The notes under the pieces were generated by a model that did no database searches, had not been told where the DNA came from, and saw only the letters and a list, made by a program, of their open reading frames with translations. This document shows, piece after piece, positions 1-7,873 of a DNA stretch of 64,000 bases. The DNA is taken from positions 1 to 64,000 of the forward strand of contig JACPFR010000009.1 in NCBI GenBank assembly GCA_016182905.1. The letters are read 5' to 3'. This stretch comes from Elusimicrobiota bacterium (GTDB lineage Bacteria > Elusimicrobiota > Elusimicrobia > UBA1565 > UBA9628). Positions within the stretch are counted from its first letter, which is position 1. Each line of letters begins with the position of its first letter. A program made the position numbers and the translations under genes.

Positions 1-124
1 CGCCCGGAGAGGCCGCCGCCGAAGCCGCCCGCGAGGCGACCTGGGCCCAGGCGGACGGCCCGAGGGCCTCCAGCCAGAGGAGGACGGCGAGCGACGAGGC
101 GAACGAGCGCCGGACGGAGCTCAT
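1..124 (-). CDS. Exported protein, N-terminal fragment (runs off the window)
   Basis: Only the first 41 codons are present. They read as a Sec signal peptide: a basic start (MSSVRRSF), a hydrophobic core (ASSLAVLLWLEAL), then GPSAWA before a likely cleavage site, followed by an Ala-rich mature start. The Ala/Ser-rich opening resembles the other exported proteins in this window. A TACAAT box lies 7 bases upstream of the ATG, so the mRNA is probably leaderless. The function is unknown because the rest of the gene is outside the window. Confidence 0.7.
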   Translation of the reverse strand, partial: MSSVRRSFASSLAVLLWLEALGPSAWAQVASRAASAAASPG

Positions 125-131
125 CCCCGTA

Positions 132-137
132 ATTGTA
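132..137 (-). promoter_or_regulatory. -10 box (TACAAT) 7 bases before the ATG at 124
   Basis: On the minus strand TACAAT is followed by seven bases and then the ATG of the exported protein. No convincing -35 box is seen. The spacing puts the transcription start at or next to the start codon. Confidence 0.5.
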
Positions 138-347
138 ACGCCCGCCGTCCGGCGATGATAGGAGCGTTGGACCCAGCCCTCCGTGGGCCGAAGGGCTTTC
201 CGGACCCGCGAGTCCGGGATCGCCCGGCGTCACCGGGATCTTTTATTAATGTCAACGGGCCTCAATCGACTTCGCGCCCGCCCAAGTCTTATCCTGCGTG
301 ACGGGAAAACGGCCGATGGGCCGCAGACTGAGAACACGGAGGAACCA

Positions 348-1139
348 ATGCCTGAAGTCATCAAGAGCAAGAAAGTCGTCGCGATCGAGTACCCGCGCCA
401 CGCGGAGACGATCGCGTCGAACGATTACACCTTTCGCGTCGCCGCGATGCCCGGCGTCAAGACCGTCGAGGTGTCGGTGAACGAAGCCGCCTGGAAGCCC
501 TGCCGTCCGAGCGGCGATTTCTGGTGGTACGACTGGTCCGGCTACGGATCGGGCGAGCACGGGGTCGCGGCGCGCGTCCAGCTCTCCGACGGACGGTACC
601 TGACGACCGAGAACCGGTTCTTCACGGTCGAGCTCGCGAACCACGCGGCGGCGAACTGCGGCGAGCGCCGGACGCTGTCCCCCCGGCAGGCCCGCCAGTT
701 CCTCGGCCGGCCGGACGCGCACGAGCGCCTGTCCCACAAGCACGTCGTCGTCGTGCCCAACCAGCCGGCCGTCGTGCGCCGCCTGACCCAGGTGCTCTCG
801 CAGGAGGGCGTCAACATCGACAGCCTCCTGATCGAGAGCGCGGGGGACGTCGCGTCCTTCCGCTTCCTCCTCGAGGAGGAGAGCGGCCTGCGCGAGACCC
901 TCGAGGGCGAGGGCTTCCACGTCGTCGACGACAAGGTGTTCCGCCTGGACCTGCCCAATCGCCCCGGCGAGATCGACCGCCTCACCCGGAGCCTGATGGA
1001 GCAGGGCGTCGCGCTCCGCTACCTGTACGGGACGTCGCACGGCGAGACGACCAAGGTCGTCTTCGCGGTCGATCGCCCCGAGGAGGCGGTCCGCGTCGTG
1101 AAGGAGCTCGACCGGCGCGCCGAGGCCGTCGCGGCCTGA
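348..1139 (+). CDS. E-set domain plus tandem ACT-domain protein
   Basis: This 263-aa protein probably senses a small ligand such as an amino acid. Residues about 10-105 look like a small all-beta E-set/Ig-like fold (VEVSVN, WYDWSGY, then strands). Residues about 130-190 and 195-255 are two ACT-like units, marked by VVPNQPAVVRRLTQVL and DLPNRPGEIDRLTRSL, each followed by a beta-strand pair. The start at 348 is chosen because GGAGG lies 7 bases upstream; the frame is open back to 183 but without support. There is no enzyme domain, so a stand-alone regulator is likely. It sits alone, facing the superoxide dismutase gene across a shared terminator. Pairing an E-set domain with ACT domains is unusual. 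The ACT call is fairly sure; the N-terminal call is weaker. Confidence 0.7.
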   Translation: MPEVIKSKKVVAIEYPRHAETIASNDYTFRVAAMPGVKTVEVSVNEAAWKPCRPSGDFWWYDWSGYGSGEHGVAARVQLSDGRYLTTENRFFTVELANHAAANCGERRTLSPRQARQFLGRPDAHERLSHKHVVVVPNQPAVVRRLTQVLSQEGVNIDSLLIESAGDVASFRFLLEEESGLRETLEGEGFHVVDDKVFRLDLPNRPGEIDRLTRSLMEQGVALRYLYGTSHGETTKVVFAVDRPEEAVRVVKELDRRAEAVAA

Positions 1140-1160
1140 CGCCGTTCCCGCAAGACGAAA

Positions 1161-1194
1161 AAGGGGTGCGTTCCCGGACGGGAACGCACCCCTT
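1161..1194. terminator. Bidirectional hairpin terminator
   Basis: A perfect 15-bp stem (1161-1175 pairing with 1180-1194) with a 4-base loop separates two convergent genes. AA/TT at the stem base and flanking A-rich sequence fit a terminator that works in both directions. Confidence 0.85.
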
Positions 1195-1202
1195 ACTCGC
1201 TA

Positions 1203-1820
1203 TCAGAAGCGGACGGCCGCGCTGTGGCTGGCGTCCTCGACGTTGCGCTCCACCAGGGGCCAGTCCACGTTGGCGAGGAACGCTTCGACGTACGCCGCGC
1301 GCCCGCCGGCTCCCGCGTCCACCATGTAGGCGTGCTCCCAAACGTCCATGACGAGGATCGGGATGAATCCCGCCGGGTGGCCGACCTCGTGGTCGCCGAT
1401 CCAGTGGTTCGTCAGCGCGTGCGCCGACGGGTCATAATAGAGGATCGCCCAGCCCGCCCCGCGCATGTTCCCGACGGCGGCGAACTCCCGCAGCCAGGCG
1501 GCGTAGCCGCCGAACGACTCCTTCATCAGCTTCGTCGTCTCGGCGCCGTCGCCCGGGGGCTTGCACCCGCTCTTCAGGATCCCGAAGTAGTGCTCATGCA
1601 GGATCATCCCGTCGTACTCGAACCCCAGCCGCCGCTTGAGCTCCGCGAACTCCGGCCCGAAGCTCTTCTTCTCGCGCATGGCGGCGAGCTTGTCGTTGAG
1701 GAGGTTGACGTTCTTGACGTAGCCTTCGTACAGCGCCCAGTGCTGGCTGATCTGCTCGTCGCTGATCCCCGTCAGCCGCTTCGGCCGCAGGTCCGTCCGG
1801 ACAGCATATGCGTGATTCAT
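1203..1820 (-). CDS. sod: Superoxide dismutase (Fe/Mn family)
   Basis: The 205-aa protein converts superoxide to hydrogen peroxide and oxygen. Expected metal ligands are His27 (SQHWALYEGYVKNVN), a His in MILHEHYF (75 or 77), Asp159 and His163 in the family signature DVWEHAY. Length fits the family. No signal peptide is visible, so it is cytoplasmic. The start at 1820 is chosen because GGAGG lies about 8 bases upstream; an in-frame ATG slightly farther upstream would place this ribosome-binding site inside the gene. Iron versus manganese cannot be decided by eye. It converges on the ACT-domain gene and diverges from the histidine kinase. Confidence 0.9.
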   Translation of the reverse strand: MNHAYAVRTDLRPKRLTGISDEQISQHWALYEGYVKNVNLLNDKLAAMREKKSFGPEFAELKRRLGFEYDGMILHEHYFGILKSGCKPPGDGAETTKLMKESFGGYAAWLREFAAVGNMRGAGWAILYYDPSAHALTNHWIGDHEVGHPAGFIPILVMDVWEHAYMVDAGAGGRAAYVEAFLANVDWPLVERNVEDASHSAAVRF

Positions 1821-1906
1821 CGAGGCCTCCATGCGTCCGCCCTCACGATAGCAGGAACCCTCCGACGCGGCCCACGGCGGCCGCGTGAAGGTTCGATGGC
1901 CGCCCT

Positions 1907-1934
1907 TTGACGCGGCGCGCGTTGTCGTTATGAT
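1907..1934 (+). promoter_or_regulatory. Promoter TTGACG-16-TATGAT for the histidine kinase
   Basis: TTGACG (1907-1912) and TATGAT (1929-1934) are 16 bases apart. Transcription would start near 1941, inside the 5' end of the reading frame, favouring a leaderless start at GTG 1945 over ATG 1930. GATAAT overlaps as an alternative -10. Confidence 0.5.
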
Positions 1935-3291
1935 AATATTCACCGTGCCCGCTCAGAAGCTCCTGCCGGAGAGGATCGGTCCGTCGGAACGCACCGCCGG
2001 CGTCATGGCCGGGACCTACGCCGCGGCGGCGGGCGTCTGGATCGTCGCCTCGGACCGGCTCCTGGGCTCGCTGCCGGCCGACGTCTCGACGCTGACCCGG
2101 CTGCAGACGCTCAAAGGCTGGTTCTTCGTCGCCGCCACGGCCCTGCTCTTCTTCATCTTCATCCGCCGCGCGCTCGAGCGCATGCGGCTGACGGCGGAGC
2201 GGCTGAGCGCCAGCGAGGAGAAGTTCCGCACCCTCGTCGAGCGCTCCCTGGCCGGGATCTACGTCATCCAGGACGGGCGCTTCGCCTACGTCAACGCGCG
2301 CTTCGCGAACATCTTCGGCTACCGGCCCGAGGACGTCGTCGGGCGCCTCTCGGTCGACGACCTCGTCTCCCCGGGCGACCGCGCTTTGGTCGCCGAGAAC
2401 CTGCGCAAGCGGGTCTCCGGGGAGATCCTCTACATCAACTACCAGTTCAGGGGCGTGCGCGCGGACGGCGCCCCCGTCGACGTCGAGGTCGCGGGAGAGC
2501 AGACGACGGTCGGCGGCCGCCCGGCGGTCATCGGAACCCTCCTCGACCACACCGAGCGCAACCAGCTCCAGAAGCAGGCCCTGGAGACGCAGAAGCTGGA
2601 GACGCTCGGCCTTCTCGCCGGCGGCATCGTCCACGATTTCGGGAACGTCGTCGGGGCCATCACCGGCCACGCCGAGCTCATGGAGCTCGAGCTGCCTCCC
2701 GGGTCGGACGCCCGCCGCAACGCCGAGGAGATCCGGGACTGCGCCGTGCAGGCGTCGATCCTGACCCGCCAGCTCCTGACCTTCAGCCGCCGTCAGAAGC
2801 TGGAGGCGGTCCCCGTGGACCTCAACGCCGCCGTGCGCGACTGCGCGGCGATGCTGCGCAGCGCGGCCGGCCCCGCCGTCCGCCTCGACCTGAACCTCGA
2901 GGACGGCCTCGGCTCGGTCCGCGCCGCGCCCGGGCAGATCGAGCAGGCGCTGATGAACCTGGTCATCAACGCCCGCGACGCGATGACCGGCGGGGGCGTG
3001 GTCGCGGTCGCCACGCGGCGCGGCGCGCTCAGCGTCCCGGGCGGGCCGGACAGGCCCTGCGCGATGCTCAGCGTCCGCGACACGGGCACGGGCATGGACC
3101 GGGAGACCCTGAGCCGCGTCTTCGAGGTCTTCTTCACGACGAAGGCCCAGGGCAAGGGCACGGGCCTCGGCCTGCCCACGGTCCAGCGCATCGCGGAGAA
3201 CGCCGGCGGCCGCGTCGAGATCGACAGCTCCCCCGGGATCGGCACCACGGTGCGGGTGCTGCTCCCGCTGGCCGACCCCGTTATCCTATAA
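1930..3291 (+). CDS. Membrane-bound PAS sensor histidine kinase
   Basis: Two membrane segments near the N-terminus (around VMAGTYAAAAGVWIV and GWFFVAATALLFFIFI) are followed by a PAS domain (EEKFRTLVERSLAGIYVIQDG onward, about 120 residues). A histidine-acceptor helix follows, LAGGIVHDFGNVVGAITGH, with the phospho-His codon at 2632. The ATPase domain has NLVINARDAM (N box), DTGTGMD (G1) and GKGTGLGLPTV (G2). The HDFGN form of the H box is typical of kinases with no receiver attached. No response regulator is adjacent, so the partner must lie elsewhere. The start is uncertain: ATG 1930 overlaps a promoter -10, and GTG 1945 or ATG 2005 are real alternatives. dapB follows 10 bases later with its own -10 box. 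Confidence 0.85.
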   Translation: MIIFTVPAQKLLPERIGPSERTAGVMAGTYAAAAGVWIVASDRLLGSLPADVSTLTRLQTLKGWFFVAATALLFFIFIRRALERMRLTAERLSASEEKFRTLVERSLAGIYVIQDGRFAYVNARFANIFGYRPEDVVGRLSVDDLVSPGDRALVAENLRKRVSGEILYINYQFRGVRADGAPVDVEVAGEQTTVGGRPAVIGTLLDHTERNQLQKQALETQKLETLGLLAGGIVHDFGNVVGAITGHAELMELELPPGSDARRNAEEIRDCAVQASILTRQLLTFSRRQKLEAVPVDLNAAVRDCAAMLRSAAGPAVRLDLNLEDGLGSVRAAPGQIEQALMNLVINARDAMTGGGVVAVATRRGALSVPGGPDRPCAMLSVRDTGTGMDRETLSRVFEVFFTTKAQGKGTGLGLPTVQRIAENAGGRVEIDSSPGIGTTVRVLLPLADPVIL

Positions 3292-3292
3292 T
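3287..3292 (+). promoter_or_regulatory. -10 box TATAAT upstream of dapB
   Basis: A perfect TATAAT overlaps the kinase stop codon and lies 9 bases before the dapB ATG. No -35 box is clear. It would start a nearly leaderless dapB transcript. Confidence 0.5.
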
Positions 3293-3301
3293 CCACGGAC
3301 C

Positions 3302-3994
3302 ATGGCCACCCCCCTCAAGATCGCGATCTGCGGAGCCTCGGGAAGGACGGGCTCGCGCGTCGCCGCCCTGGCCGCGACGGACCCGCGCTTCCACCTGCTG
3401 GCGCGCGTCGGCCGCGCCCAGGCCGCCGAGTTCGAGGACGAGGCCGGCGCCTGCGGCGCGGTGATCGACTTCACCACCCCCGATTCCTGCGTCCGGTTCG
3501 CCGCCGCGTGCGGCCGGAGCGCGGTGCCGTTCATCACCGGGACCACCGGCCTGTCCGTCGTCCAGCGCGCCCAGGTCGCCTCCGCCGCGCGCAAGACCGC
3601 GGTGTTCATGGCCCCGAACTTCAGCCGCGGCGTGACCATGCTCCTGCTCCTCGCCGAGGAGGCCGCGCGCCGCCTGCCCGGCTACGACGCCGCGATCGTC
3701 GAGACGCACCGCAACGGCAAGAAGGACGCCCCCTCCGGCACGGCCCTGCGCGTCGCCCAGGCCGTCAACGAGGGCCGCGCGTCGGCCGACCCGGTGCCGA
3801 CGGCCTCCGTGCGCGTCGGCGGCGTCGTCGGCGACCACGCTTTGACCTTGGCCGGGCCCTTCGAGCGCCTCACGCTCTCCCACATCGCCGAGTCCCGGGA
3901 CGCGTTCGCGCTCGGCGCCCTCGAGGCGGCGCTGTGGACCGCGCGCAAGAAGCCGGGCCTGTACGACATGCTCGACCTGATGGGGCTGAGATGA
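3302..3994 (+). CDS. dapB: 4-hydroxy-tetrahydrodipicolinate reductase
   Basis: Reduces the product of DapA to tetrahydrodipicolinate in the diaminopimelate/lysine pathway, in the cytoplasm. The N-terminal nucleotide-binding loop is ICGASGRTGS. Further family blocks are FITGTTGLS, APNFSRGVTMLLLL and the active-site stretch ETHRNGKKDAPSGTAL, which keeps the catalytic His and Lys although the usual HH pair is HR. The C-terminus carries the expected HIAESRDAFALGALEAALW block. At 230 aa it is slightly short for the family, mainly through a compact middle region (VIDFTTPD). No other lysine gene is adjacent; it leads a biosynthetic run with folK, panB and panC. Its stop overlaps the next ATG as ATGA. 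Confidence 0.92.
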   Translation: MATPLKIAICGASGRTGSRVAALAATDPRFHLLARVGRAQAAEFEDEAGACGAVIDFTTPDSCVRFAAACGRSAVPFITGTTGLSVVQRAQVASAARKTAVFMAPNFSRGVTMLLLLAEEAARRLPGYDAAIVETHRNGKKDAPSGTALRVAQAVNEGRASADPVPTASVRVGGVVGDHALTLAGPFERLTLSHIAESRDAFALGALEAALWTARKKPGLYDMLDLMGLR

Positions 3995-4260
3995 GGCTCT
4001 GGAGATCCTGGGTCGAGCTGTTCGAGGAGGAAGGCCCGGAGACCCCGCGCTTCGATCCGGTCCACCTCGCCGTCGTGTTCGTCGCCTGCCAGGCCGCCGT
4101 CGGCATCGTGTTCTGGCTGCTGTGGACGGCGATGGTCTACGAAGGCGGCTTCGGCGCGGGCGAAGGGAAGCTCGGCAACTTCCTCGCCTTGGCCCTGATC
4201 GCCGCGATCGTCGAGGCCCTGCGGCGCGCCGACGGGCGCCGCGAGCGCAAGGGCAAGTGA
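3991..4260 (+). CDS. Small membrane protein, unknown function
   Basis: An 89-aa protein whose ATG overlaps the dapB stop (ATGA), so it is translationally coupled. It has an acidic N-terminus (WVELFEEEGPETPRF), two hydrophobic segments (HLAVVFVACQAAVGIVFWLL and LGNFLALALIAAIVEAL) and a short basic tail (RRADGRRERKGK) likely to stay in the cytoplasm. The next start codon, GTG of folK, overlaps its stop. I do not recognise a family. The tight packing supports it as a real gene. Confidence 0.7.
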   Translation: MRLWRSWVELFEEEGPETPRFDPVHLAVVFVACQAAVGIVFWLLWTAMVYEGGFGAGEGKLGNFLALALIAAIVEALRRADGRRERKGK

Positions 4261-4754
4261 AGCCGCGCCGGGCGCTGCTCCTGCTCGGCGCGAACCTCGG
4301 AGACCGAGCCGCGGCCCTGCGCCGCGCCGTCGCGGGGCTGGACGCCCTCGAGGGTTGCCGCGTGCTCAGGGCTTCCCGGGTCTACGAGACCGCCCCGGTC
4401 GGCCCCAGCGACAAGCCCTACCTCAACCAGGCGGTCGCGCTCGAGACGACGCGCACCGCGACCGGCCTGCTCATCGAGGCCAAGCGGCTCGAGGCTCTCG
4501 CCGGGCGGCGTCCCGGCCTGCGCTGGGGCGCCCGCGCGCTCGACGTGGACCTCGTCTCCCTCGGGCGGGAGCGCGTGCGCACGCCCTGGCTCACCGTCCC
4601 GCACCCGGCCGCGGCGGGCCGCGCCTTCGCCCTGACGCCGCTGCGGGACATCGCCCCGTCCTTCAAGCCGGACGGCCGCCGGACCGTCGCCGCCCTGCTC
4701 GCGGCTATGAAGCCGGACCCTCGAATTGTTAGACTCTGGCGGAATGGCCGATAA
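4257..4754 (+). CDS. folK: 2-amino-4-hydroxy-6-hydroxymethyldihydropteridine pyrophosphokinase
   Basis: HPPK transfers pyrophosphate from ATP to the pterin in folate synthesis. The 165-aa protein begins with the family opening LLLLGANLGDRAAALRRA. It carries ASRVYETAPVGPSDKPYLNQAV and the ATP/metal signature RWGARALDVDLVSLG, equivalent to the usual RWGPRxLDxDI, and then VPHPAAAGRAFALTPL. The start is GTG at 4257, overlapping the previous stop as GTGA. The 3' end overlaps panB by 11 bases. No folP or folB is nearby. Confidence 0.9.
   Translation: MKPRRALLLLGANLGDRAAALRRAVAGLDALEGCRVLRASRVYETAPVGPSDKPYLNQAVALETTRTATGLLIEAKRLEALAGRRPGLRWGARALDVDLVSLGRERVRTPWLTVPHPAAAGRAFALTPLRDIAPSFKPDGRRTVAALLAAMKPDPRIVRLWRNGR
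4727..4735 (+). promoter_or_regulatory. Extended -10 box (TGTTAGACT) for panB
   Basis: TGnTAGACT lies inside the end of folK, 8 bases before the panB ATG. It would allow panB to be transcribed separately, with almost no leader, as well as from the upstream operon. Confidence 0.4.
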
Positions 4755-5592
4755 AACGAAGCCCGCCTCCTACGCCGGCGCCGTGAAAAGCGTCACGGTC
4801 TCCACGCTCCTCGACATGAAGCGCAAGGGCGTCAAGATCGCCATGCTCACCGCCTACGATTTCCCGACCGCGCGCCTGGCCGAGGAGGCCGGCGTGGACG
4901 TGATCCTCGTCGGCGACTCGGTCGGCATGACGAAGCTCGGCTACGAGAGCACCTTGCCCGTCACCATCGACGAGATGGTCCACCACGTCAAGGCCGTCAA
5001 GCGCGGCCTGTCCCGCGCCCTGCTCGTGGCCGACATGCCCTACCTCTCCTACGAGATCGACCTCAAGGAGGCCGTGCGCAACGCCGGCCGCCTCTTGAAG
5101 GAAGGCGGCGCGCACGCCGTCAAGGTCGAAGGCGGGATGGAGGTCGCCTCGACGATCAAGGAGTTCCTGAAGATCAACGTCCCCGTGTTCGGCCACCTCG
5201 GCCTGACGCCCCAGGCCGTCAACCGCCTCGGCGGCTACAAGGTCCAGGGCCGCAGCCCCGAGGCCGCGGAGAAGATCCTCACCGAGGCGAGGATACTCGA
5301 GGGCGCCGGCTGCTGCGCCGTGGTGCTCGAGTGCGTGCCCGCCGACCTCGCCAAGGAGATCACCAAGCGCCTGCAGATCCCGACCATCGGCATCGGCGCC
5401 GGCCCGCACTGCGACGGCCAGGTGCTGGTCAGCGACGACCTGCTGGGACTCACCGAGGCGGGCCCGACCAAGTTCGTCAAGCGCTACGCCGACCTGCGCG
5501 CGCAGTCGCTCAAGGCGATCGGCGACTACTGCCGCGAGGTCCGCGACGGGTCCTTCCCCGGCCCCGAGCACTCCTTCACCTCCCAAAAATGA
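4744..5592 (+). CDS. panB: 3-methyl-2-oxobutanoate hydroxymethyltransferase
   Basis: Catalyses the first committed step of pantothenate synthesis: transfer of a hydroxymethyl group from methylene-tetrahydrofolate to 2-oxoisovalerate. The 282-aa protein shows the family blocks in order: MLTAYDFPTARLAEEAGVD, LVGDSVGM (metal-binding Asp), HVKAVKRG, VADMPYLSYE, AVKVEGG, GHLGLTPQAVNRLGGYKVQG and IGIGAGPHCDGQVLVSDDLL. ATG 4744 is preferred over a TTG at 4726. It lies between folK, which serves the same folate cofactor pool, and a hydrolase gene that precedes panC. Confidence 0.95.
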   Translation: MADKTKPASYAGAVKSVTVSTLLDMKRKGVKIAMLTAYDFPTARLAEEAGVDVILVGDSVGMTKLGYESTLPVTIDEMVHHVKAVKRGLSRALLVADMPYLSYEIDLKEAVRNAGRLLKEGGAHAVKVEGGMEVASTIKEFLKINVPVFGHLGLTPQAVNRLGGYKVQGRSPEAAEKILTEARILEGAGCCAVVLECVPADLAKEITKRLQIPTIGIGAGPHCDGQVLVSDDLLGLTEAGPTKFVKRYADLRAQSLKAIGDYCREVRDGSFPGPEHSFTSQK

Positions 5593-6467
5593 TCTGGCTG
5601 GCCGCCGCGATCCTGCTCGCCGCCGCCGTCTACGCCCTGTGCTGGTGGGGGGCGGGCATCATCCTGCATCCGCCGGCGATGTCCCCGATGTGGATCTTTC
5701 CGGAACAATTCGGGCTCCGCTACGAAAAAATCTCCTTTCATACGCGCGACGGCCTGGAGCTCAAGGGCTGGTTCATCCCCTCGCTCACGGGCGACAAGCG
5801 CACCATCGTCATGTGCCACGGCTGGGGCGACAACAAGGGCGAGCTGCTCAAGCAGACCTACTTCCTCAACGAGAACGGCGGCTTCAACCTCATGTACTTC
5901 GACTTCCGCTCCCATGGCGAGAGCGAGGGCGAGATCACGACCATCGGCGGCCTGGAGACGATCGACTTCGACGCGGCGATCGAATGGCTGAGGAAGGCCA
6001 AGCCGGCCCTCGCCGATTCGATCGGCGTGTTCGGGCTGTCCATGGGGGCGGCCGTGACCGTCGCGTCCCTGCCGAAGCATCCGGACCTGCGCTGCGCCGC
6101 CGTCGAGAGCCCCTTCTCCGACTACCGCACCGTGATCAAGCGCTGGGCGTGGAACAACATGAAGCTCCCGTATTATCCGCTGGTCGCGATCACGCTCTTC
6201 ATCCTGCGCTCGCGCGTGAAGAACCCCGAGATCGACCAGTTCAACCCCGTCGAGTCCGCCCCGAGGATCTCGCCGCGCCCCCTGCTCGTGATCGGCGGGG
6301 AGTTCGACCGCTTGATGACGCCCGAGGACGTGAAGAAGGTCTTCGACGCCGCGCGCGAGCCCAAGCAGCTGTGGATGGTCCCCAAGGCCTGGCACGCCAA
6401 ATGCCGCGAGGCCGCGGGCATGGAGTACGACACGAGAGTGGTCGGGTTCTTCTCGAGGAATCTTTGA
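5589..6467 (+). CDS. Membrane-anchored alpha/beta hydrolase
   Basis: A 292-aa serine hydrolase of the YqkD/FrsA-like alpha/beta type. The N-terminal hydrophobic segment (MIWLAAAILLAAAVYALCWW) is a likely membrane anchor. The catalytic triad is inferred as Ser in GLSMGAA, Asp in GGEFDRLMTPEDV and His in PKAWHAKC. HGWGDNKGE supplies the oxyanion-hole region. The start overlaps the panB stop (ATGA) and its stop overlaps the panC TTG. The substrate is unknown, and the position between panB and panC does not by itself prove a role in pantothenate metabolism. Confidence 0.8.
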   Translation: MIWLAAAILLAAAVYALCWWGAGIILHPPAMSPMWIFPEQFGLRYEKISFHTRDGLELKGWFIPSLTGDKRTIVMCHGWGDNKGELLKQTYFLNENGGFNLMYFDFRSHGESEGEITTIGGLETIDFDAAIEWLRKAKPALADSIGVFGLSMGAAVTVASLPKHPDLRCAAVESPFSDYRTVIKRWAWNNMKLPYYPLVAITLFILRSRVKNPEIDQFNPVESAPRISPRPLLVIGGEFDRLMTPEDVKKVFDAAREPKQLWMVPKAWHAKCREAAGMEYDTRVVGFFSRNL

Positions 6468-7270
6468 CCCTGATCCCCGTCGTCCGGACCAAGAAGGCGC
6501 TGGCGGGACTCGTCGCCGGCTGGCGGCGCAAAGGCCTCGGCGTCGGGTTCGTGCCGACGATGGGCGCCCTGCACGCCGGTCACGCGGCGCTCGTGAAGCG
6601 CTCGGCCGCCGAGAACGACCGGACCGTGGTCTCCGTCTTCGTCAATCCGCTCCAGTTCGGCCCGAACGAGGACTACGGCCGGTATCCCCGCGCCCTGCCG
6701 GCGGACCGGGAGCTCGTCGCCGCGGCGGGCGCCGACGCCGTGTACGCGCCCTCGGCGGAGGAGATGTATCCGAAGGGGTTTCGCACTCACGTCGAAGTCG
6801 AAGGCCTGTCCGACCTCTACTGCGGGAAGTATCGCCCCGGCCATTTCCGCGGCGTCGCGACCGTCGTGCTCAAGCTCTTCAATCAGGTCCGGCCCGACCG
6901 CGCCTATTTTGGAGAAAAGGACTGGCAGCAGGTCCGCATCCTCGAGACCATGATCCGCGACCTCGACATGGCCGTGCGACTCGTCCGCGTCCCGATAGTC
7001 CGCGAGGCCGACGGCCTGGCGATGTCGAGCCGCAACGCCTACCTGTCCCCCGCCGAACGCCGCGCCGCCCCGGCCCTGCGGGCGGCGCTGGAAGCGGGCA
7101 GGAAGGAAGCGCGCCGCCCGAACTCGCGGCCCGAGACCGTCGGCGCCTCCGTGCGCCGCGCTTTGGCCGGCACCGGCCTGAAGCTGCAGTACGCCTCCGC
7201 CCTGGACGGCCGGCTGCTCGCCGCCGCCTATCTGGGGAAAACGCGATTGATTGACAATATCCAACTCTAA
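6464..7270 (+). CDS. panC: Pantothenate synthetase
   Basis: Joins pantoate to beta-alanine using ATP. The 268-aa protein has the nucleotidyltransferase HxGH motif in FVPTMGALHAGHAALVKRS. Further blocks are FVNPLQFGPNEDYGRYPR, the pantoate-binding segment GHFRGVATVVLKLFN, AYFGEKDWQQ and the KMSKS-like MSSRNAYLSP. The start is TTG at 6464, overlapping the upstream stop as TTGA, with GAGG 6 bases upstream. An ATG start is absent, so automated starts may fall elsewhere. panD, the usual beta-alanine source, is not in the window. The last codons contain the promoter of the next gene. Confidence 0.95.
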   Translation: MTLIPVVRTKKALAGLVAGWRRKGLGVGFVPTMGALHAGHAALVKRSAAENDRTVVSVFVNPLQFGPNEDYGRYPRALPADRELVAAAGADAVYAPSAEEMYPKGFRTHVEVEGLSDLYCGKYRPGHFRGVATVVLKLFNQVRPDRAYFGEKDWQQVRILETMIRDLDMAVRLVRVPIVREADGLAMSSRNAYLSPAERRAAPALRAALEAGRKEARRPNSRPETVGASVRRALAGTGLKLQYASALDGRLLAAAYLGKTRLIDNIQL

Positions 7271-7279
7271 AGTTACTAT
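7251..7279 (+). promoter_or_regulatory. Consensus promoter TTGACA-17-TACTAT
   Basis: TTGACA (7251-7256) and TACTAT (7274-7279) with a 17-base spacer lie across the end of panC. The ATG at 7289 is only 9 bases past the -10 box, so the transcript should have almost no leader. This is the clearest example of the pattern seen across the window. Confidence 0.8.
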
Positions 7280-7288
7280 AACCACTCA

Positions 7289-7873
7289 ATGACGCAAAAA
7301 GGTCACGGCCACGAAAAGACGCCCCCCTCGAAGCCTTCCTATAAGAGGCAGCAGTACTGGGTCGACGCCCCCCTCCAGCTCCAGATGGTGGGATTCGTCG
7401 TCCTGTTGATCTCCGCCAGTCTCCTCCTGACCGCGTTCTCCGTTTTCCGCGGCGTCCAGGAGTCCTCGATCGCCTCCCGGCAGATCTTCCATTCCATCGA
7501 GTGGATCAAAGGCGCCCTGCGCGCGCCGCTGCTGCTCGCGTCGGCCATCTCCCTGCTGGCCGGCGGCCTCGTCACCTTGTTCTGGTCGCACCGCTTCGCG
7601 GGCCCCCTGCGCGTGATCTCCGCCGGCATCGCCCGGGTGAGGCACGGCAACCTCGCCGTGCCCGTGCGCGTGCGGACCACCGACGCCCACCAGGAATTCG
7701 CCCGGGAGTTCCAGCTCATGCAGGACGAGCTGCGCAAGATGATCGCCGCCGACCGCGCGCACCTGGCCGAGGCCGTCACCTTGCTCGAGGCGGTCGAGAA
7801 GAACGCGCCTTCGGAGGACGTCTCCAAGGCCCTCGACCACCTGCGCCAGACGTGCGCGAAGTACCATATTTGA
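7289..7873 (+). CDS. HAMP-domain inner-membrane protein
   Basis: A 194-aa protein with a polar N-terminus and two membrane helices (QLQMVGFVVLLISASLLLTAF and LRAPLLLASAISLLAGGLV). These flank a very short outer loop, and a HAMP domain (FAGPLRVISAGIARVRHGN onward) and a C-terminal coiled coil follow. There is no kinase, cyclase or methyl-accepting domain, so it may pass a membrane signal to a partner or act as a scaffold. It has its own strong promoter and is coupled (TTGA) to the exported protein downstream. The operon context suggests an envelope role. Confidence 0.75.
   Translation: MTQKGHGHEKTPPSKPSYKRQQYWVDAPLQLQMVGFVVLLISASLLLTAFSVFRGVQESSIASRQIFHSIEWIKGALRAPLLLASAISLLAGGLVTLFWSHRFAGPLRVISAGIARVRHGNLAVPVRVRTTDAHQEFAREFQLMQDELRKMIAADRAHLAEAVTLLEAVEKNAPSEDVSKALDHLRQTCAKYHI

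Noticed and set aside
183-347. N-terminal extension of the ACT-domain protein
   Set aside because: The extra 55 residues are Arg-rich and featureless. GGAGG directly precedes ATG 348, and the domain begins just after it.
1821-1943. N-terminal extension of superoxide dismutase
   Set aside because: The ribosome-binding site GGAGG would fall inside the gene and the extension does not match the family.
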